Positions 16,202 to 24,099 of a DNA stretch of 64,000 bases are shown here, in pieces (the first letter of the stretch is position 1; every line of letters begins with the position of its first letter). The translations under genes were made by a program, and so were the position numbers. The notes under the pieces were generated by a model. That model did not search any database and had not been told where the DNA came from. It was given only the letters and a program-made list of their open reading frames with translations. This stretch comes from Chloroflexota bacterium (lineage in GTDB: Bacteria; Chloroflexota; Anaerolineae; Anaerolineales; Villigracilaceae): positions 1 through 64,000 of the forward strand of contig JACRBI010000009.1 of NCBI GenBank assembly GCA_016234495.1. Reading direction: 5' to 3'.

Positions 16202-16843
16202 TTATTGTACCTGATTGGCAAGCCAATCAAAGGCCAAATTTGCAGGCAATCCTGCTTGTTGCCGTGTGCGGAGTTCTTTTGAGCGGTAAAGCGCGATTCC
16301 CAATTCCACAGCCTGCGGCGACATTTCACGCCACTCAGCGAAAAAGCGACTCGTGATGATGGAATCTCCGCGCAGGGTAATTTCTGTTTCCACCATCATT
16401 GCGATCAAACTGATTTCAAGCGTGGCGTCAAACGGTGGGACAACGCGGATCGGTTTTCGGCTGAGGTAGGGAGTTGTGCCGAGAAGGTTTGTGCTTCCGG
16501 CATACGGGTCGCGTGCTGCAAAATGAATCGTCCTCACACTGGACATATAAAACGCGCCCATGCACAAGGGGCATGGTTCCATTGTTGTATAAAGAGCCGA
16601 GGTATGACGGCTTTCCTGATCAAGCTTTAATGACAGCAAAGCGTTAATCTCGGCATGTGCCAACATATCGTTGAAAACCTGACCCTTCGGAGCAGAGGTA
16701 TCCAAAATGCGGTTGCGTCCGCGAGAAATGATATTTCCTTGTGTGTCTGCAACGGCCGCGCCGATCGGGATTGTCCCGGCACAATAGGCTTCCCATGCCA
16801 TTTCGAGTGCGGCCTGCCACGGAGGTGAAAGACTTTCCCACAT
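16202..16843 (-). CDS. Cytidine/deoxycytidylate-type nucleoside or base deaminase
   Basis: The 213-residue protein has the zinc site HAEINALL (His ligand and proton-shuttling Glu) and PCPLCMGAF (two Cys ligands), as in TadA and guanine deaminase. The N-terminal helix WQAALEMAWEAYCAGTIPIGA replaces the usual FMxxALxxA. It carries about 60 extra residues at the C-terminus beyond a typical TadA, so it may deaminate a free base or nucleoside rather than tRNA. ATG 16843 has AAGGAG upstream, which lies inside the end of the preceding 49-codon gene. Confidence 0.8.
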   Translation of the reverse strand: MWESLSPPWQAALEMAWEAYCAGTIPIGAAVADTQGNIISRGRNRILDTSAPKGQVFNDMLAHAEINALLSLKLDQESRHTSALYTTMEPCPLCMGAFYMSSVRTIHFAARDPYAGSTNLLGTTPYLSRKPIRVVPPFDATLEISLIAMMVETEITLRGDSIITSRFFAEWREMSPQAVELGIALYRSKELRTRQQAGLPANLAFDWLANQVQ

Positions 16844-16845
16844 GT

Positions 16846-16995
16846 TCACTCCTTCTTTTTTTTCAGCCTGTTTTCGATATCCTTTAAACGTCTGTTCATC
16901 TGCGCGTGATAACGCGAGACCATAAGCGGGATGACGATCACCAAAAACAGCAGCCCGCAGGTCAGACCCAATTCCATGACGCTGATGCGAACCAT
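16846..16995 (-). CDS. 49-residue membrane micro-protein behind selD
   Basis: A frame of 49 codons starts at ATG 16995, overlapping the selD stop (TAATG), and ends with TGA two bases before the deaminase ATG. The product has one membrane helix (LGLTCGLLFLVIVIPLMV) and then a basic amphipathic tail ending NRLKKKKE with heptad-like spacing. Its last codons, AAG-AAG-GAG, form the ribosome-binding site for the deaminase. Tight overlap on both sides argues that it is translated. No known family. It may simply couple translation through the operon. Confidence 0.6.
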   Translation of the reverse strand: MVRISVMELGLTCGLLFLVIVIPLMVSRYHAQMNRRLKDIENRLKKKKE

Positions 16996-18056
16996 TATGC
17001 CCGGACCTCAATGCCTTTCCCCTTGCGGACTTCACCGATAACCCAGACAGGCTGGTTTAATTCCTCGGCGCGCTTCTTGAACGCATCCAGTTTTTCCTGC
17101 GGGACGCCGAGCAGCAATCCGCCGCTGGTCTGCGGGTCGAAATAAAGCATTTGGACAGGCTCGCTTATCTTTTCATCAAAACGGACTTTCCTGCCGACAT
17201 GCAGTTTGTTATCAAATGCGCCGCCAGGGAAGATTCCTTTTTCGGCATAGCCGTGCGCGCCGCTTAAGAGGGGCAGTTGCGAATTGTCAAAGAACAATAA
17301 GACTTTTGACGCTTCCGCCATTTCCATGCCGTGACCGAGCAGGCCAAAGCCGGTAATATCCGTCCCGCCGCGCAGGTCAAATTCAGTGGCGAGCCGTCCC
17401 GCTGTTTTGTTCAGGCGCGACATCCACTGGACGGCCTCCTTGATATGTCGATCCGAGGCCTTCTCCTGTTTGATTGCGGTGGTCGTCACCCCGCCGCCGA
17501 GCGGTTTTGTGAGCACGAGCGCATCGCTGACCTTTAGACCGCCTTTGCTGATCATCTTGCGCGGATCGACAAACCCGATCACCACCAAACCGTATTTTGG
17601 TTCCTTGTCTTTGACAGTGTGCCCCCCGGCAATGACGACGCCCGCCTCACGCGCCTTCTCGGCCCCGCCGCGCATTATTTCGCTTGAGATTTCAAACGGA
17701 AGATGATCCGGCAGGGCGGCAATGTTCAACGCCAGGAAGGGCTGCCCGCCCATGGCGTACACATCCGAGAGACTGTTCGCCGCAGCAATGGCGCCGTATT
17801 CATACGGAGTATCCACCACTGGAGTGAAAAAATCTGTTGTGACTACGATCGCCTTGTCATCGCTCAAACGCCAAACGGCCGCATCATCCGGGGAAGCAAG
17901 ACCCACCAACAGGTCCGGATATGAAGCGGGGTCAAAAATGTTTTGAATCGGACGCAGGACCTGCGTCAGCGCATCGGCGCTTAATTTGGATGCTCAGCCC
18001 GCGCAGGCTGAAAGAGTCGTCAGACGGATTTCGCGTCCAGTTTTCGGGGTCGGCAT
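16995..18056 (-). CDS. selD: Selenide, water dikinase, itself a selenoprotein (in-frame UGA at codon 21)
   Basis: SelD makes selenophosphate from selenide and ATP, the selenium donor for tRNA-Sec and for 2-selenouridine. Translation from ATG 18056 (GGAG six bases upstream) gives LTTLSACAG, then a UGA at 17996-17994, then ASKLSADALTQVLRPI, matching the SelD active site where E. coli has Cys17 and many anaerobes have Sec. The frame then continues through the Asp/Gly ATP-binding motifs (SPDDAAV, GGHTVKDKEPKYG, GGTDITGFGLLGHG) to TAA at 16995, 353 residues in all. A SECIS-like hairpin lies 26 bases after the UGA. A gene model starting at the GTG 17909 would lose the catalytic residue. Confidence 0.93.
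17951..17967 (-). promoter_or_regulatory. SECIS-like hairpin for selenocysteine insertion in selD
   Basis: On the minus strand GACGCAG-GTC-CTGCGTC forms a 7-bp stem with a GUC loop. The tip GCAGGUC followed by UGC is the same as the SelB-binding tip of E. coli fdhF (GCAGGUCUGC). It begins 26 bases downstream of the UGA, inside the usual distance range for bacterial SECIS elements. Confidence 0.8.
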
Positions 18057-18065
18057 TTTATCTCC

Positions 18066-18112
18066 AAAAAAAGAAGACCTGACAGGTTTTCTCGAAGCGA
18101 CCTGTCAGGTCT
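18066..18112 (-). terminator. Hairpin plus T run between the SPFH gene and selD
   Basis: On the minus strand AGACCTGACAGGT (18112-18100) and ACCTGTCAGGTCT (18087-18075) form a 13-bp perfect stem, followed by TCTTTTTTT, and then at once by the GGAG site of selD. It is a strong intrinsic terminator for the SPFH gene whose stop is 15 bases away, or an attenuator for selD. Confidence 0.8.
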
Positions 18113-18126
18113 GAGTGGTCAATAAT

Positions 18127-19146
18127 TTACTGGGCCGGCACTGTTCCCGTATCCGGCAAAGGCAAAATAAATTGATTGCCGCTTGGGATGAAGATGGTTT
18201 GCACTCCCGGCGCAAGTTTCAAAATATATTGATATTGTAAAAGCGTCGGGGTCAGCGATTCTGCCAGCAATTGATTGGCCTTGGCTTCGGCTTCCGCGTT
18301 GATCAAACGCGCTTCCGCCGCGCCTTTGGCTGATATGACAGCTGCATCTGCCACACCTTGCGCGGTTTGACGCGCCTGCTCAGCTTCCTGCTTTTTTTGC
18401 TCAACTACGAACTTCGCTTGCTGCGCCTGTTGTTCAGCCACCTGCTTTTGTTCAACTGCGGCGGCATACTCATCGCTAAAGCGGATGTTGCGCATCAGGA
18501 AATCGGTCATGGTGATATTGTTTTCTTTTAATTTTGATTCGATCTCATCACGGATCGCCAGCTCCAATTCAGCGCGTTTCGTGCTGACCAGTTCCTCGAC
18601 GCCAAATTGCGAAACCGCATTGCGGATGGCCGCGCGCGACACCGGGCGCACCACGTTTTCTTCATAGCGGTTCTGCCAGTTGATGTGCAGTTGAATGATC
18701 TGATCGGCATCCGCCTTGTAAATGACGGAAGCGTCAATGAAAACCTGCTGGCCGTCTTTTGTGCGCGCCTGAATTGAATCGTCACCCTGCACAGCGCCTT
18801 CGCTGGTCGTGGACGACATGGTATATGTTTGCCGCGCGACGGAATATTTTTGCACGCTCTCGATGAATGGGATGATCCAATGCAAGCCCGGTCCCAAAGC
18901 CTGCGTGCGATAACCGTTCGGCTGGAAGGCTGAGATCACCACGCCATACTCATTGGCTTGCAGGAACACCAGTCCCGCGCCGGCGGTGGTGAGGAGAAGC
19001 GCAGCCACAAGCAAAATAACCACAAGCGATGTCAGTCCTTTTGCAGGTTGATTGCGGCTCGTGCGCACGAAGATCAAAACCAGTACGCCGATAAACCCGA
19101 TCCAGGCAAAGGAGGCAATTCCTTGCAGTAAAGTTGAAATATTCAT
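18127..19146 (-). CDS. SPFH/prohibitin-domain membrane protein
   Basis: The 339-residue protein has two N-terminal hydrophobic segments, a SPFH domain (YGVVISAFQPNGYRTQALGPGLHWI through STKRAELELAIRDEIESKL) and a long charged coiled coil rich in Gln, Lys and Ala (QKQVAEQQAQQAKFVVEQ). SPFH proteins form ring-like scaffolds on membranes. GGAGGA precedes the ATG, and TATAAT lies further upstream on the minus strand near 19175. Its terminator hairpin sits directly before selD. Confidence 0.88.
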   Translation of the reverse strand: MNISTLLQGIASFAWIGFIGVLVLIFVRTSRNQPAKGLTSLVVILLVAALLLTTAGAGLVFLQANEYGVVISAFQPNGYRTQALGPGLHWIIPFIESVQKYSVARQTYTMSSTTSEGAVQGDDSIQARTKDGQQVFIDASVIYKADADQIIQLHINWQNRYEENVVRPVSRAAIRNAVSQFGVEELVSTKRAELELAIRDEIESKLKENNITMTDFLMRNIRFSDEYAAAVEQKQVAEQQAQQAKFVVEQKKQEAEQARQTAQGVADAAVISAKGAAEARLINAEAEAKANQLLAESLTPTLLQYQYILKLAPGVQTIFIPSGNQFILPLPDTGTVPAQ

Positions 19147-19221
19147 GGTTTCCTCCGAAACATATTTTTTGCAATTATAACTCTCTTGCCCATGCCTCCG
19201 ATGCGTGTTAATATTTCTCCT

Positions 19222-19896
19222 ATGAAATCAGGCGCGGGTCAACTAATCGAAATTTATTTGGATTCTTCTGCGAGAATCATTTGTCCACCCGATTTGATTC
19301 CATCTCCGGGACAATATATTCTTGCCCATGCATCCGCTTCATACTCACCTTTGGCTGTTCCCGTTTTCTTCAGCGACTCAGCGCCGAATGGATTCCGCTC
19401 CGCGCCGTTGAACGAGTCAACGTGGATGCCCGGCACACAATTAAATTTGCGCGGCCCGCTCGGGCATGGCTTCTCGATTTCAACGGGTGCGCGCAAAGTG
19501 GCATTGATCGCATTCGATGATTCTCCGGCGCGATTGCGCGGTTTGATTTCCATTGCGCTGAAACAAGGCGCGGAAGTTGTGCTCGTATCCAACTCTGCGA
19601 TGGATGATGTGCCCGAAGCTGTCGAAGTCCAGCCATTGCAGGCGATGATGGAAATTTATCAATGGGCTGATTACGCCGCGTTCGACGTGGCGCGCGAGAA
19701 TCTGAATCAGCTGAGAGAAATGCTTGGGAATGGGAAGCAGGCCAAGGCGCCGCGCGAGGCGCAGGTTTTAATCCGCGCCCCCATGCCGTGCGGAGCGCTC
19801 GCCGAGTGCGGCATCTGCGCGTTGACCAACCGCCATGAATGGAAGATGATCTGTAAAGACGGGCCTGTGTTTGAAATGGGGGAGTTGAAAATTTAA
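19222..19896 (+). CDS. PyrK-like flavin/[2Fe-2S] electron-transfer protein
   Basis: The 224-residue protein resembles the dihydroorotate dehydrogenase electron-transfer subunit. It has a ferredoxin-reductase-like barrel with GPLGHGFSI, a nucleotide-binding half with RLRGLISIALKQGAEVVLV, and a C-terminal cysteine cluster PCGALAECGICAL plus a fourth Cys in MICKDG, the PyrK [2Fe-2S] pattern. No pyrD lies next to it, so its partner is unknown. I chose ATG 19222: a TAATAT box lies seven bases upstream and no ribosome-binding site is visible; a longer start at 19204 or 19186 is possible. Confidence 0.75.
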   Translation: MKSGAGQLIEIYLDSSARIICPPDLIPSPGQYILAHASASYSPLAVPVFFSDSAPNGFRSAPLNESTWMPGTQLNLRGPLGHGFSISTGARKVALIAFDDSPARLRGLISIALKQGAEVVLVSNSAMDDVPEAVEVQPLQAMMEIYQWADYAAFDVARENLNQLREMLGNGKQAKAPREAQVLIRAPMPCGALAECGICALTNRHEWKMICKDGPVFEMGELKI

Positions 19897-20825
19897 TGCC
19901 AAATTCTAAAAGATGTTTTTGTATTTTCATGCAGGTCGTTGGCGGCGCAGGCGACATCAATATTTATCAGGCTGCCCTGCGGCTGGTCTGTGAACGAGAA
20001 CGCCGCCAGCCCCACGCCATTTGCGTTCGTGGAAATGATGTTTGAATCTGTTCGTCCATTTGCCCAATGAATGGATGTGGCGCAGCTTGCATTCGCCAGC
20101 GGGCGCAGGGCCTGATCTTGCACGATGATAAAGACCTGCTGCGAATCCGCTGCATGTGTGACGGCTTTCAAAACAAACGCACGCACCTGCAAGCGAGTGA
20201 CAGCTTGAATGGTGTTATCGAGCGGTTGAACCTGCCGCAATAGCGCCGGGTCTTCGTGAAGCTTTTCGAAGTAAATGCGGCCAAGATCAGAAACCGCCAC
20301 GCGCTGACCTTCAATTTTCCAGGGCTGCCATTCGAGTCGCGCCTTTTCAAAATATTGAACGAGTTTATTTTCGTGATACTCAAATCCAGAAATTGGATAA
20401 CCGAATTGCGCCGCTCCGCCGTGTTGGTCGAAAAATTCAAGGAAGGCAAGGCAGACCGAAAACCCTGTTTCTGAATAGGTTCGGCAGGCGAAGGAATTGT
20501 TGACCTTCAGTGGTTCGCTGGTGGCGGTGTATGTTTCGAAGCCAAGAGAGGTTAGCATCACAGCACCCTGTCGAAACTCAAAACGCGCGCGCTGAAAATA
20601 TTGAACAAGCGTGCCCTCTTTGGTTTTAAATTCCTCAGTAATGGGGTAGCCGTATAAAAATAACGCGTCGTTGTTGCTGTTGTAAAATTTTAGAAAAGTC
20701 CCTTTTACATTATGCCCCGTCTCGTCAAAAAATCGGACGGTTGGAGTCTGCTGCGCATGAGCAGAACTCCAGCCTGCGCCGAGCAAACAAACCACGATGG
20801 CGAGTGTGAAAAGTTTGCGAATCAT
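19893..20825 (-). CDS. Secreted protein with paired Phe-Gly-Tyr-Pro-Ile repeats
   Basis: The 310-residue protein has a signal peptide (MIRKLFTLAIVVCLLGAGWS, cleavage near AHA-QQ). Two copies of a roughly 45-residue motif follow: FLKFYNSNNDALFLYGYPIT...LVQYFQRARFEF (about 37-80) and FLEFFDQHGGAAQFGYPIS...LVQYFEKARLEW (about 120-165). The C-terminal part looks like an Ig-type beta sandwich. I cannot name a function; secretion and the aromatic repeat suggest a surface or glycan-binding role. ATG 20825 follows TATAAT by 13 bases. It converges with the PyrK-like gene, with the 3' ends overlapping by four bases. Confidence 0.65.
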   Translation of the reverse strand: MIRKLFTLAIVVCLLGAGWSSAHAQQTPTVRFFDETGHNVKGTFLKFYNSNNDALFLYGYPITEEFKTKEGTLVQYFQRARFEFRQGAVMLTSLGFETYTATSEPLKVNNSFACRTYSETGFSVCLAFLEFFDQHGGAAQFGYPISGFEYHENKLVQYFEKARLEWQPWKIEGQRVAVSDLGRIYFEKLHEDPALLRQVQPLDNTIQAVTRLQVRAFVLKAVTHAADSQQVFIIVQDQALRPLANASCATSIHWANGRTDSNIISTNANGVGLAAFSFTDQPQGSLINIDVACAANDLHENTKTSFRIWH

Positions 20826-20865
20826 AAATCTTGATTCCATTATACTCACAAAAAATTTTGCGGCA

Positions 20866-21990
20866 TTAATTATTTACAAGCTCCTGAATTATTTTCTCTG
20901 CTGCGTGTCCATCTCCATACGGATTGGCTGCCTTTGCCATTTGTTCATAAGCGGATGGATCTTCCAAAAGCCGCGTCGCTTCTTTGACGATGTTGCTGGT
21001 TTCTGTTCCGACGAGTTTGAGCGTCCCTGCGGCCACTCCCTCCGGGCGTTCGGTCACATCCCGCAGAACAAGGGTGGGGATGCCGAAAGCAGGCGCTTCC
21101 TCCTGAATGCCGCCTGAGTCGGTCAGGATGAGCGATGCGTGTTTCATCAAATGTACCAGCGGCAGATAGTCCAGCGGAGGGAGCAGGGTGATATGCTCCG
21201 CGCCTTTGAGCAATCTGTTGACAGGCTTCTGCACATTTGGATTCAAATGGACAGGATAAACGATCTCCACATCTCCGCGGCTTGCCAGCTCACGCAGAGA
21301 ATGGCAGACCCCTTCCATCGGCTCCCCAAAATTTTCACGCCTGTGGGCAGTGACGAGAATCAATCTTCGATTTTCGATTTCCGATTTTCTATTTCCGATT
21401 CTCAACTTCCCAATTAATTCACTCACATCCGACGGTTCGTTTTGCTTTGAAACAAACTGCAGCGCGTCTATGACCGTGTTGCCGGTAACTTTGATCGTGC
21501 TTTCATCAATTCCTTCGCGCAGCAGGTTTTGCCTTGACCAGTCAGTCGGCGCGAAGTGCAGGTCGGCTGTCACACCAGCCACGCGCCGATTGATCTCCTC
21601 GGGAAAAGGCGCCCACTTATCGTGGGTGCGGAGTCCCGCTTCCACGTGCCCGAATTTGATGCGATGGTAATAAGCCAGCAAGGAAGTGATCGCGACCGTG
21701 GTTGTGTCGCCTTGCGCCAGCACCCAATCTGGTTTGAAATCTGCCAAGACAGGGTCGAGGTTCGTAAAGATGGCCGCGCTTAATTGTGAAAGGGATTGAT
21801 TCTCGCGCATCAAGTCAAGGTCATATTCTGTTTTGATCTCAAACAGATTCAGCACCTGATCGAGCATTTGACGATGCTGCGCCGTGACGCAGACCCGCGA
21901 TTCAATGCCCGCGGTCGCTTTCAACAAACGGACAATGGGGGCCATTTTCACGGCTTCCGGTCTTGTGCCAAATACAGAGAGGATTCTCAA
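20866..21990 (-). CDS. wecB: UDP-N-acetylglucosamine 2-epimerase (non-hydrolysing)
   Basis: This enzyme interconverts UDP-GlcNAc and UDP-ManNAc for surface polysaccharide synthesis. The 374-residue protein has the family N-terminus FGTRPEAVKMAPIV, VQGDTTT-like AQGDTTTVA, HVEAGLRT, VTGNTVID, TAHRRENFGEP and DSGGIQEEAP. It starts with TTG at 21990; GGAAG eight bases upstream comes from the junction repeat. Residues about 194-210 (KLRIGNRKSEIENRRL) come from a GAAAATCG-type repeat read in frame. It forms a pair with the dehydrogenase upstream. Confidence 0.94.
   Translation of the reverse strand: MRILSVFGTRPEAVKMAPIVRLLKATAGIESRVCVTAQHRQMLDQVLNLFEIKTEYDLDLMRENQSLSQLSAAIFTNLDPVLADFKPDWVLAQGDTTTVAITSLLAYYHRIKFGHVEAGLRTHDKWAPFPEEINRRVAGVTADLHFAPTDWSRQNLLREGIDESTIKVTGNTVIDALQFVSKQNEPSDVSELIGKLRIGNRKSEIENRRLILVTAHRRENFGEPMEGVCHSLRELASRGDVEIVYPVHLNPNVQKPVNRLLKGAEHITLLPPLDYLPLVHLMKHASLILTDSGGIQEEAPAFGIPTLVLRDVTERPEGVAAGTLKLVGTETSNIVKEATRLLEDPSAYEQMAKAANPYGDGHAAEKIIQELVNN
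21355..21418 (-). repeat. GAAAATCG-type periodic repeat inside wecB
   Basis: On the minus strand the sequence is a run of degenerate AATCGGAAATAGAAAATCGG units. The same family occurs 0.6 kb away at 21992-22036 at the gene junction. It keeps the frame of wecB and lies just before the conserved TAHRREN block. Confidence 0.7.
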
Positions 21991-21991
21991 G

Positions 21992-22036
21992 TTGTAACTT
22001 CCGATTTACGATTTTGGATTTACGATTTGCGATTTG
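21992..22036 (-). repeat. CAAATCGTAAATC repeat at the wecC/wecB junction
   Basis: The repeat CAAATCGCAAATCGTAAATC and further units encodes the last residues of the dehydrogenase (NKSQIVNPKS), contains its TAA stop, and supplies the GGAAG site used by the downstream epimerase. Confidence 0.7.
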
Positions 22037-23334
22037 TTGCTGCCGAGACGGAATACTTTAAAGCCGGCGCTTTTCCATGCTTTGTCATTCAAGCCATTTA
22101 CGGTGTCAATAACGATGCGGGCTTTGGTTTTATTTGCGATTTCAGAGGGAACCAGATTTGAAAATTCCGTGTGCTTCACCATTAACACAATTGCATCGGC
22201 TTCTGATAACGCATTTTCCAGAGAGGGTGCCATGTCAATGCCCGGCATGACTGCGTCAGGCTTAAACGGCTCCCACGCCTTCACCTGCGCGCCTTCGTGT
22301 TGAAGCAGATGCACAACCTCATTCGCCGGGCTTTCACGCAGATCATCTACATCCGGTTTATAAGCCAGACCAAGCGCGGCGACTTTTTTTCCGTTGAGCG
22401 AGCCAAGCGCGCGCTTGACGATATCCACAACAAAATGAGGTTGGGCATCATTGACCTGACGCGCGTGATAAATGAGCGGCGTGATTTCAGGCGCGGCTTC
22501 CACGAAGAACCACGGGTCCACGCTGATGCAATGTCCGCCGACGCCGGGGCCGGGACTGAGGATTTTTACACGCGGGTGCAGGTTTGCAATCGAAATGGCT
22601 TCCCAGACATCCACACCGAATTTATCCGCCAAGCGCGAGAATTCATTAGCGATGGCAATATTCACGTCGCGGTAGGTATTCTCCATCAGCTTGACCATTT
22701 CTGCGGTGGTTGCGTCGGTCTGGATGATCTGACCTTTGACGAATGTGGCGTAAAGGTCCCTGCCTGCCTGCGCAGACTCCGGCGTTACGCCGCCGATGAC
22801 GCGCGCGTTTTCGATCAACTCGCGCAAAATTTGTCCCGGCAAAACTCTTTCGGGTGAATAAGCCAAATGGAAGTCGCGCCCAGCCACAAGTCCAGAATGA
22901 GCGAGGATGGGAGCGACAAGATCAACGGTCGTGCGCGGAGGAGAAGTCGATTCGAGCACGACCAGATTCCCCTTCCTCAAAAATGGCACGATGGATTCGG
23001 CGGCGGATGTCACTGCGCGCATATCCGCAAGCTTGTAGGTCACGCCGCTGTATTCGCCGAATTTATTTTCCTGAAAAGGCGTTGGCACGGCAATGATGAA
23101 TGCATCGGCCTCTTCTGGTTTGGTCGCGGCTTTGAAGTTCCCCGATCGAATCGCTTTCTGCACTTCTTCGAGCAGGCCGGGTTCGTGGATGTGAATCTCG
23201 CCTTGGTTGATGGTGTCAATGATGCGCGGGCTGATGTCCACGCCGAGGACGTTGATTCCGCGCGCGGCAAATGTGGATGCGGTGGGGAGGCCGATATAGC
23301 CGAGGCCGATGACACAAATTTTTTGAAAGTTCAC
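22006..23334 (-). CDS. wecC: UDP-N-acetyl-D-mannosamine dehydrogenase (nucleotide-sugar dehydrogenase)
   Basis: This enzyme oxidises UDP-ManNAc twice with NAD+ to UDP-ManNAcA. The 442-residue protein has the Rossmann start ICVIGLGYIGLPTASTFA, the catalytic cysteine in GGHCISVDPWFF, and the C-terminal domain LGLAYKPDVDDLRESPA. The neighbouring 2-epimerase supplies its substrate, so the pair makes ManNAcA for an envelope glycan; membership in UDP-ManNAc rather than UDP-Glc dehydrogenases is inferred from this pairing and the motifs. AGGAG precedes the start. A TATAAT box near 23375 on the minus strand is back to back with the NfeD promoter. The last ten residues are repeat-derived. Confidence 0.92.
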   Translation of the reverse strand: MNFQKICVIGLGYIGLPTASTFAARGINVLGVDISPRIIDTINQGEIHIHEPGLLEEVQKAIRSGNFKAATKPEEADAFIIAVPTPFQENKFGEYSGVTYKLADMRAVTSAAESIVPFLRKGNLVVLESTSPPRTTVDLVAPILAHSGLVAGRDFHLAYSPERVLPGQILRELIENARVIGGVTPESAQAGRDLYATFVKGQIIQTDATTAEMVKLMENTYRDVNIAIANEFSRLADKFGVDVWEAISIANLHPRVKILSPGPGVGGHCISVDPWFFVEAAPEITPLIYHARQVNDAQPHFVVDIVKRALGSLNGKKVAALGLAYKPDVDDLRESPANEVVHLLQHEGAQVKAWEPFKPDAVMPGIDMAPSLENALSEADAIVLMVKHTEFSNLVPSEIANKTKARIVIDTVNGLNDKAWKSAGFKVFRLGSNKSQIVNPKS

Positions 23335-23475
23335 ATATGCTCCTGTGGGAGAGAAATTTTTATGAGGTCGTTATTATAATGCCGCTCGCGCCCATGTAAT
23401 TCACAACCTTTATGTGAGAAACATCGTAAGTGGAGTTGAGTGTACTCATCTGTTGTATAATCAAATGGAGGCACA

Positions 23476-24069
23476 ATGGACATTCTATTGGAACCGAACA
23501 TTGCGTATCTGATTTTGCTGGGCGGTATATTCCTTGGATTGATGGCGATCGTTTCACCCGGGACAGGTGTCTTTGAAGTGGGAGCCTTATTCTGCCTTGC
23601 GCTGGCAGGATATGCAGTTTACAACATGTCTTTCAATTGGTGGGCGATCGTTTTACTTGCGTTGAGCATCGTGCCTTTCATCTATTCCATTCAAAAACCC
23701 AAACGGGAACTGTACCTCGGGATTTCGATTTTATTACTCGTTGCCGGCTCGGTTTTCCTGTTTGCTGTGGATGGCTGGAAGCCCGCAGTTGACCCGCTCG
23801 TTTCACTGGCCGCATCGGGATTGGTGGCCGCGTTTTTATGGATCGCTGTGCGAAAAACTGTCCAGGCTGCAGGTGCGCGCCCAGTGCATGACCTTGAAGC
23901 GCTGGCAGGCTTGCTTGGCGAAGCCAGGTCACGAATTCATCAGGACGGAAGTGTGTATGTGGCAGGGGAACTGTGGTCAGCCAGAAGCGATAAGGCAATT
24001 CCCGCAGGCAGTCCCATTCGTGTGGTTCGCCGCGAGGGTTTTATCCTCGTTGTTGAAAAAGTCGGTTAG
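23476..24069 (+). CDS. NfeD-like membrane protein
   Basis: The 197-residue protein has four or five membrane helices (YLILLGGIFLGLMAIVSPG opens the first) and a C-terminal OB-fold domain (LLGEARSRIHQDGSVYVAGELWSA... IPAGSPIRVVRREGFILVV), the short NfeD architecture. NfeD proteins usually work with a stomatin/slipin, which is encoded 30 bases downstream here. GGAGG precedes the ATG; TATAAT lies at 23455-23460. Confidence 0.88.
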   Translation: MDILLEPNIAYLILLGGIFLGLMAIVSPGTGVFEVGALFCLALAGYAVYNMSFNWWAIVLLALSIVPFIYSIQKPKRELYLGISILLLVAGSVFLFAVDGWKPAVDPLVSLAASGLVAAFLWIAVRKTVQAAGARPVHDLEALAGLLGEARSRIHQDGSVYVAGELWSARSDKAIPAGSPIRVVRREGFILVVEKVG

Positions 24070-24099
24070 TCAAATTTATATATTTGAAGGAGAAAAATT

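Noticed and set aside
23034-23046. Extra REP copy (GTAGGTCACG) inside wecC
   Set aside because: It lacks the paired hairpin arm and is explained by conserved coding sequence.
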